A stretch of DNA of 64,000 nt, from assembly GCF_000264295.1 (NCBI RefSeq), contig NZ_AJXT01000015.1, positions 35,466 through 99,465 on the forward strand. The letters are read 5' to 3'. A program made the translations under genes and the position numbers. Under the pieces are notes generated by a model. The model worked only from the letters and a program-made list of their open reading frames with translations, made no database searches and had not been told where the DNA came from. Positions 20,055 to 27,618 of the stretch are shown in pieces. The first letter of the stretch is position 1; the number at the start of each line of letters is the position of its first letter. The DNA is from Rhodanobacter spathiphylli B39. GTDB lineage: Bacteria > Pseudomonadota > Gammaproteobacteria > Xanthomonadales > Rhodanobacteraceae.

Positions 20055-21047
20055 TCAGACGTACCGCCAGCCGTCGATCTCGAACAGCAGTTCGCTGCGG
20101 CAGATGTCGCCGTGCAACAGCAGCACCGGCACGCCGGGCAGCCGGCGGCCGAGAAACTCGCGCACGCGGGCAGCGTCGCCACGATGGCGCACGTACGCCT
20201 TCAGCGGCGAGTGGCTGTCGAACCCGCTGGCCATGCCGGCGTTGGCCAGCAAGGCGTCGAGGTTGACCATGGTTTCGGCGAGCTGGGCGTCCAGGTCGTG
20301 CTGGTGCGCCGAAGCATGGCCGACCACGGCGGCGGTGCCGGAAATGGCCAGCACGTCGCCAGCCGGCAGGATCATCGCGCGGGCGAAACTGGGCGGGGTC
20401 CGGCCGTACTGGCGAGGGTAGCGCCAGGCGCTGATCTGGCGCGGGTTCTCGACTTTCCGGCCGGGACGGTCGCAGGCCAGCAGGTAGACCTGCAAGTGAT
20501 GCGCGTCGCCGTGGTGGCCGATCGCGGTGGCGGCCGGGAAACCTTCGCTGAAGAAATCGCCCATGCCGCTGGCACGACCATCGCAGAAGTGCTTGTAGTG
20601 CTCGGCATCGCCATCACCGTGGTTGATGGCGCCGAGGTAGTTCCACACGCGCTGCACGTGATGCTCCGCCCGCGCGGATACCAGCTGGTGCAACTGACGA
20701 TAGGCCAGCTCCGCGGTGGCCGTGGCGCCGCCGTGTTCGCGTTCGTCCAGCTCGATCGAGGCAAACAGCCAGCCGCCGCCGGCCGCCCAGTGCATCGCAC
20801 CGTCGCTGCCGCTGCTGACCGGCGCATCGACCTGCCACAGTTCCAGCGGTGCCGGACCCTCGAACGCTTCCAGCGGCACCTGCAGATGACGCGGGTCGCC
20901 GCTGCGCGGGGCGTGCTTGCCGAAGCCGAACGCCGCCAGCGTGCCGGACTCGGCCAGCGCTGCGGCGGGTTCGGCCATGCGATAGGAAACCCGCGGCGCG
21001 GGGCGCGCCAGCGAGTCGACCTGCGGATTTTCACTTCCCTGAACCAT
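20055..21047 (-). CDS. xanB2: XanB2-type chorismatase (3-/4-hydroxybenzoate synthase)
   Basis: 330 residues from ATG 21047 (a TTG at 21056 is also possible). It resembles XanB2/Hyg5-type chorismatases, which convert chorismate to 3- and 4-hydroxybenzoate plus pyruvate. Recognised blocks include AFGFGKHAPRSGDPRHLQVP near the start, RVWNYLGAINHGDGD, SGTAAVVGHASAHQHDLDAQ and the end CRSELLFEIDGWRY. In Xanthomonas 3-hydroxybenzoate is the starter of xanthomonadin and 4-hydroxybenzoate feeds ubiquinone. It is divergent from the pigment operon, with an ~90-bp shared promoter region. Which hydroxybenzoate dominates cannot be told from sequence. Confidence 0.88.
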   Translation of the reverse strand: MVQGSENPQVDSLARPAPRVSYRMAEPAAALAESGTLAAFGFGKHAPRSGDPRHLQVPLEAFEGPAPLELWQVDAPVSSGSDGAMHWAAGGGWLFASIELDEREHGGATATAELAYRQLHQLVSARAEHHVQRVWNYLGAINHGDGDAEHYKHFCDGRASGMGDFFSEGFPAATAIGHHGDAHHLQVYLLACDRPGRKVENPRQISAWRYPRQYGRTPPSFARAMILPAGDVLAISGTAAVVGHASAHQHDLDAQLAETMVNLDALLANAGMASGFDSHSPLKAYVRHRGDAARVREFLGRRLPGVPVLLLHGDICRSELLFEIDGWRYV

Positions 21048-21139
21048 TCTCGACAACCGGGGACGACAAGGGCGCTATGTTACACTCCGCGCCCACTGCC
21101 ACCGGGGGGAGGCAATGAAAACAACGTACGGAATCGAGC

Positions 21140-21409
21140 ATGGCAGAGCAGACCGCAGCGCAGCACGAATTGGCCACCCTGGTGGTGGAATGCCTGAACC
21201 TCGAGTCGGTCGCAGCGGATCAGATCGAACCGGATGCACCCTTGTTCGGCGGCGAGCTGGGCCTGGATTCGATCGACGCGCTGGAAATCGCCCTGGCAGT
21301 GTCCAAGCACTACGGCTTTCAGTTGCGTTCGGACAATCCGGACAACCGGCAGATCTTCACCAGCCTGCGTACCTTGTCCGATCACATCGAACAGCATCGC
21401 GCCAGCTGA
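21140..21409 (+). CDS. Aryl-polyene acyl carrier protein
   Basis: 89 residues. GLDSIDALEI places the phosphopantetheine serine at S44. Acidic helical ACP of the type in aryl-polyene/xanthomonadin clusters (XanC or ApeE/F-like), which carries the growing polyene. First gene of the plus-strand pigment operon, divergent from xanB2. Aryl-polyene clusters such as the E. coli one have two ACPs; only one is visible here. Confidence 0.88.
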   Translation: MAEQTAAQHELATLVVECLNLESVAADQIEPDAPLFGGELGLDSIDALEIALAVSKHYGFQLRSDNPDNRQIFTSLRTLSDHIEQHRAS

Positions 21410-21518
21410 AGTCGGCAACCCTCCGTGTTCGCACCGGTGCCCGCTGTCGCGTCGTCACGCCGTCTTCCCGCGGGAATGGCAGGGTAAGCTCCCGGATGGG
21501 GCCCGCGCGGAATCTTGC

Positions 21519-22235
21519 ATGACGGCATCCTCTCCATCGCCCGACCATGCGCGGCGTTTTGCGCTGTGCCTGTTGCCGGTGTATCCACTGCTGGCGATCG
21601 CCGGTGCGCTGAGCCATCGACAGATTTTCGCCCTGCTGGCGCTCGCCCTGCTGCTGACCGTCCTGCTGCTGCCGCCCATGCTGGCGCGGCGCGGCGCGGC
21701 GTGGCTGTTGTGGTGCGCGGTGCTGGCCGGCCTGCTGCTGGTGTGGATGGGCGGATTCGCCGGGCTGCTGCTGGAGGCGGTACCGGTGCTGATCAATGCA
21801 CTGCTGGCGATCTGGTTCGGCCGCACCCTGGCCACCGCCGAGCCGCTGGTGGAACGCTTCATCATCGCCATCGAAGGGGCCGAGCGTCTGCAGCAGCCGG
21901 GCGTCGCCGCCTATGCGCGGCAGCTCACCTGGTTCTGGACCGTGTTGCTTGGCGCGCAGGCGCTGCTGCTGACCGTGCTGCTGTTGTGCGCCGATCACAG
22001 CGGCCTGCTGCAGCGTTTCGGCGTGGCCTCCCCGCTGCAAGTCCCCGAGCGCTGGGCGGCTGCATGGTTGCATCTGGGCTGCTACGCGTTGCTGGCTTTG
22101 GCCTTCCTGCTGGAATATGGGTATCGACGCTGGCGCCTGCGCCATCTCAGCCATCCGGGCCTGCACGACATGCTGTTGCAACTGGCGCTGCACTGGCCGC
22201 AGCTGGTGCGCGGCAAACCGGTGATGCCCTCATGA
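21519..22235 (+). CDS. COG4648-type inner-membrane protein of the pigment cluster (ApeG-like)
   Basis: 238 residues from ATG 21519. Five or six hydrophobic segments: about residues 13-30, 34-52, 56-74, 76-95, 139-160 and 183-200. ApeG-like proteins occur in aryl-polyene clusters directly before the starter-activating ligase; their function is unknown. Here the next gene is instead the small dehydratase, overlapping by 4 bp (ATGA). A weak ribosome site and a 109-bp gap precede it. Confidence 0.75.
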   Translation: MTASSPSPDHARRFALCLLPVYPLLAIAGALSHRQIFALLALALLLTVLLLPPMLARRGAAWLLWCAVLAGLLLVWMGGFAGLLLEAVPVLINALLAIWFGRTLATAEPLVERFIIAIEGAERLQQPGVAAYARQLTWFWTVLLGAQALLLTVLLLCADHSGLLQRFGVASPLQVPERWAAAWLHLGCYALLALAFLLEYGYRRWRLRHLSHPGLHDMLLQLALHWPQLVRGKPVMPS

Positions 22236-22537
22236 GCGACTGCTTCGAGCAGAGCCTGCGCATCGATGCCACCCACCCGGCGTTGCCGGGACACTTTCCC
22301 GGGCATCCGTTGGTTCCCGGCGTGGTCCTGCTGGAACAGGTTGCGCTGGCACTGCGTCACTGGCGCGGACAACGTCTGGCGCGGGTGCTCGAGGCGAAAT
22401 TCGTGGCATCGCTGCTGCCGGGCGAAACGGCCGCTTTGTGCCTGACCGGGGCCGTGCCGGAAGGCACGCGGGCCCGATTCGAGATCCGGCGCGAGGGCCA
22501 CTTGCTGGCGCGTGGCGTGGTCGAGGGAGCGACATGA
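22232..22537 (+). CDS. FabZ-like hotdog 3-hydroxyacyl-ACP dehydratase (ApeI-like)
   Basis: 101 residues. HPALPGHFPGHPLVPGVVLL (about 13-32) is the FabA/FabZ active-site block with H19 (in GHFPGHP) as likely catalytic base. It would dehydrate 3-hydroxyacyl-ACP intermediates in polyene elongation. It overlaps both neighbours by 4 bp (ATGA), so it is tightly coupled. Shorter than FabZ (~150), as ApeI-type proteins are. Confidence 0.8.
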   Translation: MSDCFEQSLRIDATHPALPGHFPGHPLVPGVVLLEQVALALRHWRGQRLARVLEAKFVASLLPGETAALCLTGAVPEGTRARFEIRREGHLLARGVVEGAT

Positions 22538-23487
22538 GCAACGAACACTGGCAGAGCCGGCCCGAAGGCGGTGGCCGCTTCGCGATCTGGCTGATCCGCA
22601 GCATCGCGCTGTACGGTGGCCGCCGGCTGGGCCGGTTGTGCCTGTATCCGATCACGCTGTATTTCTACGTGCGTCGGGGGCCGGAACGGCTCGCCTCGCG
22701 GCAGTATCTGGAACGCGTGCTGGACGGGCCGGTGTCGTCGTGGCAGGTGTTGAAGCACATCCATTGCTTCGCCGCCACGATCCTCGATCGGATCTTCCTG
22801 CTGGCGCATGGCGAGCAGCCGTTCCAGATCGAGACCGAAGGCCTGGAGTTGCTCGACGAACGCTATGCACGCGGTCGTGGCGTGCTGCTGTTCGGTTCCC
22901 ACCAGGGCAGTTTCGAAGCCCTTCGCGCGGTGGGTGCGCGCAGGCCCGACATGCCGCTGCGGGTGGTGCTGGACAAGCAGAAGACGCCGGCGATGACCGA
23001 GCTGCTGGAGGAGCTGGCGCCGGAGATCGGCGCTTGCGTGATCGATGCGGCGCAGGACGGTACCAGCATCGCGTTGGCGATGGCCGAGGCCTGCCGCAGC
23101 GGCGCACTGGTGGCGATGCTGGCCGATCGTGGCCGCGGCCACGAAACGCTGCGTCGCACCGGTTTCCTCGGTTCGTCGGCACCGTTTCCGATCAGCCCGT
23201 GGCTGCTGGCGCATACGCTGCAGGTGCCGGTCGTGTTGTGCTTCGGCCTGTATCTGGGTGGCAACCGCTATCGACTGGTGTTCGAACCGTTCAGCGAACG
23301 GGTGGAGATTCCGCGGCATGATCGGGGTCCCGCGCTCGATGCGCTGATTGCCCGCTACGCCCAGCGACTGGAACACTACATCCGCGTAGCCCCCTACAAC
23401 TGGTTCAATTTCTATGATTTCTGGCAAGACGCACCTCCTGCTGCCGAGCCTGCTGCTGACGTTTTGCGCGAGCGCGTCGGCGTCTGA
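22534..23487 (+). CDS. LpxL/HtrB-like acyltransferase of the pigment cluster
   Basis: 317 residues from ATG 22534. The H-x4-E acyltransferase motif is SHQGSFE (H123, E128), with a hydrophobic N-terminal helix (about 14-45) and ending YNWFNFYDFW, as in lysophospholipid acyltransferases of aryl-polyene clusters. It probably transfers the polyene acyl chain to a lipid or sugar acceptor. The last 74 bp overlap the LolA-like gene in another frame, much more than other junctions here, and the final ~22 residues after YDFW look non-conserved. Confidence 0.82.
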   Translation: MSNEHWQSRPEGGGRFAIWLIRSIALYGGRRLGRLCLYPITLYFYVRRGPERLASRQYLERVLDGPVSSWQVLKHIHCFAATILDRIFLLAHGEQPFQIETEGLELLDERYARGRGVLLFGSHQGSFEALRAVGARRPDMPLRVVLDKQKTPAMTELLEELAPEIGACVIDAAQDGTSIALAMAEACRSGALVAMLADRGRGHETLRRTGFLGSSAPFPISPWLLAHTLQVPVVLCFGLYLGGNRYRLVFEPFSERVEIPRHDRGPALDALIARYAQRLEHYIRVAPYNWFNFYDFWQDAPPAAEPAADVLRERVGV

Positions 23488-24070
23488 GCCGGCGCCCTCG
23501 TCTCCCCCGGCGCAAGCGCTGATCGCCGCGCTGGGACAGCCGGCGCCCGCCCATGCGGCGTTCGCCGAAGCGCGTTTCCTGCAGGTGTTGCAGCAGCCGC
23601 TGGTGGTATCCGGCGAGCTGTCGTGGCTGGGCGGCGACCAGTTGCAGCGGCGCGTCGACCAGCCACAGCACGAGACTTCCACCATCGCCAACGGCGAGGT
23701 CACCCAGCAGCGCGAGGGCAGGAGCGCGCGGCACTTTTCGCTGAAGCGCGCGCCGCAACTCCAGGTGCTGCTGGACAGCTTCGTGGCCCTGCTCAGCGGC
23801 GACGCGGCGCGCCTGCAGAAGTCCTTCGAGATCACCCAGACGGGCACGGCCGACGGCGCCTGGGTCCTGACCCTGGTGCCGCGCGACGCGCGCGTGGCGA
23901 AGACGGTGGCCAGCATCCGCATCGATGGCGTCGGCAAGCAGTCGCGCTGCATGCACATGCAGGAGGCCGACGGTGATCTTGCCGTCGACCTGCTCGGGCC
24001 GCTGGCCGCGAAGATGCCCGCCGATCCAACCCGCGAGGCGCTGCAGGCGCTGTGCCAGGGCGCACCCTGA
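23414..24070 (+). CDS. LolA-like periplasmic carrier protein of the pigment cluster (ApeL-like)
   Basis: 218 residues with a cleavable signal peptide (hydrophobic about 8-20, ending FCASASASE). The body resembles LolA: AAFAEARFLQVLQQPLVVSG ELSW near 47-70 and a C-terminal LVPRDARVAKTVASIRID. Such proteins are presumed to carry the polyene lipid through the periplasm with the MMPL exporter. It ends 2 bp before that gene. The start lies inside the acyltransferase gene, so translation is probably coupled. Confidence 0.8.
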   Translation: MISGKTHLLLPSLLLTFCASASASEPAPSSPPAQALIAALGQPAPAHAAFAEARFLQVLQQPLVVSGELSWLGGDQLQRRVDQPQHETSTIANGEVTQQREGRSARHFSLKRAPQLQVLLDSFVALLSGDAARLQKSFEITQTGTADGAWVLTLVPRDARVAKTVASIRIDGVGKQSRCMHMQEADGDLAVDLLGPLAAKMPADPTREALQALCQGAP

Positions 24071-24072
24071 GC

Positions 24073-26442
24073 ATGCGTCGGGGCGCCCGTGCGACCTTGC
24101 TGGTCGTGTGGTTGCTGGCGTTGGCCGCCTTGGGCTGGATGGTGGCGCAACGGCTGAAGATCAGCACCGACCTGCGCAGCTTCATGCCCGCGCCGACCAC
24201 GCCCGACCAGCGCCTGCTGATGGAGCAGGTCGGCGAGGGCCCGGGTTCGCGATTGCTGCTGCTGTCGATCAGCCGCTCATGCGCGTCCTGCGCTCGCGGC
24301 ACTGGGCCATCCATGGCCGGCGGCGGTGCCCCCGACGAAAGGCTGGCAGCGTTGAGCCAGGGCCTGCTCGCCGCGTTGAAGAAGGATCCGCGCTACAGCC
24401 AGGTGGTCAACGGCAGCTTCGATCTCGGCGCGCTGGACGGCAGCCTGCTGCCGTATCGCTTCCTGCTCTCGCCCACGCTGGACACGCAGCCGCTGGACGA
24501 GGCGTATCTGGCCGATCAGCTGCAGCAGCGCCTGGACGACCTGTCCTCGCCCGCGGCCAGTCTGCTGAAAGGCCTGCTGCCCCGCGATCCCACGCTGGAA
24601 GTGCTGAAGCTGGCCGAGTCGTGGGCGCCGGCGAAGTCGCCCGAAGTGCGGGAAGGGGTGTGGTTCTCGCCGCAGGACGAGGCGCTGCTGCTGGTGCAGA
24701 CGGTGGCCGCGGGCTTCGATCCGGGCGCACAGGAACAATCGATCGCTGGCATCCGCCAGGCCTTCGCCACGCTGCCGGGCAGCGCGGCGGCGAAGCTCGA
24801 GCTGAGCGGTCCGGGCTACTTCAGCGTGGTCGTCGGCGCGCAGACGCGGCACCAGGCCGACTGGATCGGGCGCATCTCCACCGTGGGTTTCATCGCGCTG
24901 CTGCTGCTGGCCTATCGCAGTTTCAGTTCACTGCTGCTGGGCGCGTTGCCGATCGCCAGCGCAGCGCTTGCCGGGATCGCGGCGCTGACGCTGGCGTTTC
25001 CTGACGTGCACGGGATCACCCTGGCATTCGGTTTCACCCTGCTCGGTGTGGCGCAGGAGTACCCGATCCGGGTGCTCAGCCATCGCCGCGCCGGCGAGGA
25101 TGCGGTGCAGAGCGTGCGCGCGCTGTGGCCGTTGTTGCTGACTGCCATCGCGTCGGCATGCATCGCCTATCTGGCCTTCTATGCGTCCGGCGTCAATGGC
25201 CTGAAGCAGCTGGCGGTGTTCACCATCGTCGGCCTGCTGGTAGCCGGCTTCAGCACCCGTTACCTGCTGCCGCACCTGCTGCCGCGCCGCGTGCGCGATG
25301 TGGCCGACATGGCCTGGCTGGCGCGGGCGCGGCGCTTCGTGGACCGGTTACCGCGGCCGCGCTGGATTCCGTTGCTGGTCGCCGTCGCGATCGTGGCGAT
25401 GCTGGCCTTGGCGCGCGGTTCGTTCTGGCAGAACAACCTGGCCGCGCTGACCCCGTTGCCGCAGGACCTGCTGCAACACGACGCGCGCCTGCGCGAGGCG
25501 CTGGGCGCGCCCGACGTGCGTTACCTGCTGGTGCTGCAGGCGCCGACCGAGCAGGGCGTGCTGGCGTTGTCGGAGCAGCTGCAGCCCCGGGTCGATGCAC
25601 TGGTGGCAAGGCATGCCGCCGATGCGCTGGAACTGCCATCGCGTTACCTGCCCAGCATCGCGGTGCAACGCGAGCGGCAGGCGAAACTGCCTGATCGCGC
25701 CACGCTGCAGCAGGCACTGGATGAAGCGTTGCATGGCCTGCCCTTCCGCGCCGACCTGTTCCAGCCCTTCGTCGACGACGTGGAAACCGCACGCAACCTG
25801 CCGCTGCTGACGCCCGAGCGCTACGCGCAGACCCCGCTGGGCCAGCGCCTGGCCGCGATGCTGGTCGAGCGCGACGGACACTGGCTGGGCCTGGGCACGG
25901 TCAGCGGCGTGCACGACGTGGCCGCGCTGCAGTCGCTGGGCGCCGGCAGCCACGGCAGCGTGCGCCTGCTGGATCTGAAGGCCGCCTCCGAATCGCTGGT
26001 GGTGGACTACCGCACGCGCATCCTGCAGGCGCTGCTGGCGGCCAGCCTGCTGCTGGTGCTGACGATCAGCTTTGCGCTGCGCAGCGTGCGTCGCGCCTGG
26101 CATGTGCTGGCACCGATGACCCTGGCCACCTTCCTGGTGCTGGCGGTGGAGCGGGTGGTCGGCATCGAGATCTCGCTGTTCCACCTGGTGGCGCTGATCC
26201 TGGCCGGCGGGCTGGGCCTGCACTACGCGCTGTTCTTCGAGCGCGACACCGGCGATCCCGCCGAACAGCGACGCACCCTGCACGCCACCATCGTCTGCGT
26301 GCTGTCCGCGCTGCTGGTGTTCGGCATGCTGGCGTGGGCCACGATCCCGGTGCTGCGCGCGATCGGCCTCACCGTGAGCTTGGGCGTGGCCTTCCATTTC
26401 TGCCTGTCGATCCTGATGGCGCCGCATGCTGCCGAAGAGTGA
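24073..26442 (+). CDS. MMPL/RND-type exporter of the pigment cluster (ApeM-like, COG4258)
   Basis: 789 residues from ATG 24073. Architecture is TM1 (about 9-24), a first periplasmic domain, a membrane block (about 268-420), TM7, a second periplasmic domain and a last membrane block (about 650-785), as in COG4258 exporters. Presumed to move the aryl polyene lipid out of the inner membrane. Odd: residues about 68-86 (SRSCASCARGTGPSMAGGG region) are encoded by a REP-like repeat inserted in frame into the first periplasmic domain. It overlaps the next gene by 17 bp. Confidence 0.85.
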   Translation: MRRGARATLLVVWLLALAALGWMVAQRLKISTDLRSFMPAPTTPDQRLLMEQVGEGPGSRLLLLSISRSCASCARGTGPSMAGGGAPDERLAALSQGLLAALKKDPRYSQVVNGSFDLGALDGSLLPYRFLLSPTLDTQPLDEAYLADQLQQRLDDLSSPAASLLKGLLPRDPTLEVLKLAESWAPAKSPEVREGVWFSPQDEALLLVQTVAAGFDPGAQEQSIAGIRQAFATLPGSAAAKLELSGPGYFSVVVGAQTRHQADWIGRISTVGFIALLLLAYRSFSSLLLGALPIASAALAGIAALTLAFPDVHGITLAFGFTLLGVAQEYPIRVLSHRRAGEDAVQSVRALWPLLLTAIASACIAYLAFYASGVNGLKQLAVFTIVGLLVAGFSTRYLLPHLLPRRVRDVADMAWLARARRFVDRLPRPRWIPLLVAVAIVAMLALARGSFWQNNLAALTPLPQDLLQHDARLREALGAPDVRYLLVLQAPTEQGVLALSEQLQPRVDALVARHAADALELPSRYLPSIAVQRERQAKLPDRATLQQALDEALHGLPFRADLFQPFVDDVETARNLPLLTPERYAQTPLGQRLAAMLVERDGHWLGLGTVSGVHDVAALQSLGAGSHGSVRLLDLKAASESLVVDYRTRILQALLAASLLLVLTISFALRSVRRAWHVLAPMTLATFLVLAVERVVGIEISLFHLVALILAGGLGLHYALFFERDTGDPAEQRRTLHATIVCVLSALLVFGMLAWATIPVLRAIGLTVSLGVAFHFCLSILMAPHAAEE
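24270..24323. repeat. REP-like element inside the MMPL exporter gene
   Basis: It contains GGCCATCCATGGCC (24305-24318), the same core as the tandem repeats at 13104-13121 and 13164-13181, and encodes a Cys/Gly/Arg stretch unlike the surrounding exporter. Boundaries are approximate. Confidence 0.65.
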
Positions 26443-26860
26443 TTGGGAAAAACTGATTCCCCATGCAGGCACGATGTGCCTGCTCGACGCCGTGCTCGGC
26501 TGGGATCAACGCACGATCCACGCGACCAGCGCCGGCCACGCGCGCGTCGACAATCCGTTGCGCGGCGAACACGGCCTGCATGCGGTGCATCTGGCCGAAT
26601 ACGGCGCGCAGGCGATGGCCGTGCACGGCGCGCTGCTGGCCCGCGCGCGCGGCGACGAACAGGTGCGGCCGGGCATGCTGGTCAGCCTGCGCGAGGTGCA
26701 GCTGTTCGAGGAGTACGTCGATCGGCTGGATGGCAAACTCGATGTGCACGGCGAATGCCTTTATGCCGATGATGGCGGCGCACAATATGCGTTCCGCGTC
26801 GAACATCGCGGTCGGCTGCTGGCCTCTGGCCGTGCCGCCGTGATCCATCCGGCCCGCTGA
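26426..26860 (+). CDS. ApeP-like 3-hydroxyacyl-ACP dehydratase (COG4706)
   Basis: 144 residues. LIPHAGTMCLLDAVLGWD (about 10-27) carries the likely catalytic H13 at the hotdog active site. In the E. coli aryl-polyene system ApeP works with ApeI as a dehydratase pair; both types are here (22232-22537). The start overlaps the exporter's end by 17 bp. The next gene follows after 16 bp with GGAG (26862-26865) as ribosome site. Confidence 0.8.
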   Translation: MLPKSDWEKLIPHAGTMCLLDAVLGWDQRTIHATSAGHARVDNPLRGEHGLHAVHLAEYGAQAMAVHGALLARARGDEQVRPGMLVSLREVQLFEEYVDRLDGKLDVHGECLYADDGGAQYAFRVEHRGRLLASGRAAVIHPAR

Positions 26861-26876
26861 TCAGGAGCGTCATCCC

Positions 26877-27614
26877 ATGTCCGAAACCGGCAAACTCCGC
26901 CGCGCCCTGGTCACCGGCGGCAGCGGCGAACTCGGTGGCGCGATCTGCCAGGCACTGGCCGCGGCCGGCTGGCAGGTGATCGTGCATGGCCACCACAGCC
27001 TGACCCGGGCCGAGCACACCGCAGCCGCGATCGTCGCCGGGGGCGGCCGTGCGCAGGCGCTGGCGTTCAACGTCGCCGACGCCGAGGTGACCCGCGCCGC
27101 GCTCGACACGCTGCTGGCCGAAGGGCCGATCCACGCGGTGATCAACAACGCCGGCATCCATGACGACGCGCCGATGGCCGGCATGAGCGACGAGCAGTGG
27201 CATCGGGTGATCGATGTCTCGCTGCACGGCTTCTTCCACGTCACCCAGCCGCTGCTGCTGCCGATGGCGCGGCAGCGCTTCGGTCGCATCGTGTCGGTCA
27301 GCTCGGTGGCCGCCCAGCTGGGCAATCGGGGACAGACCAACTACGCGGCCGCGAAGGCCGCGCTGCACGGCGCCAGCAAGTCGCTGGCGCGCGAGATGGC
27401 CTCGCGCGGCATCACCGTCAACGTGGTGGCGCCCGGCGTGATCGAGGGCCGCATGGCCGACGCGGCGTTTCCACCCGAGCGCATCCGCGAGGTGGTGCCG
27501 GCGCAGCGCGCGGGCAAGCCGGAAGAAGTCGCCGCCCTGGTCGCCTTCCTGTGCTCGGACGCGGCCGCCTACATCAACGGCCAAGTGATCGGCGTCAACG
27601 GCGGGATGGGCTGA
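26877..27614 (+). CDS. FabG-like 3-oxoacyl-ACP reductase (ApeQ-like)
   Basis: 245 residues of a classical short-chain dehydrogenase: cofactor loop TGGSGELG (13-20), NNAG (90-93), catalytic S143, Y156 and K160 (YAAAK), and the C-terminal YINGQVIGVNGGMG. It reduces 3-oxoacyl-ACP to 3-hydroxyacyl-ACP between condensation and dehydration in polyene synthesis. Last gene of the plus-strand operon; only 4 bp separate its stop from the converging halogenase-like gene. Confidence 0.88.
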   Translation: MSETGKLRRALVTGGSGELGGAICQALAAAGWQVIVHGHHSLTRAEHTAAAIVAGGGRAQALAFNVADAEVTRAALDTLLAEGPIHAVINNAGIHDDAPMAGMSDEQWHRVIDVSLHGFFHVTQPLLLPMARQRFGRIVSVSSVAAQLGNRGQTNYAAAKAALHGASKSLAREMASRGITVNVVAPGVIEGRMADAAFPPERIREVVPAQRAGKPEEVAALVAFLCSDAAAYINGQVIGVNGGMG

Positions 27615-27618
27615 CCGG

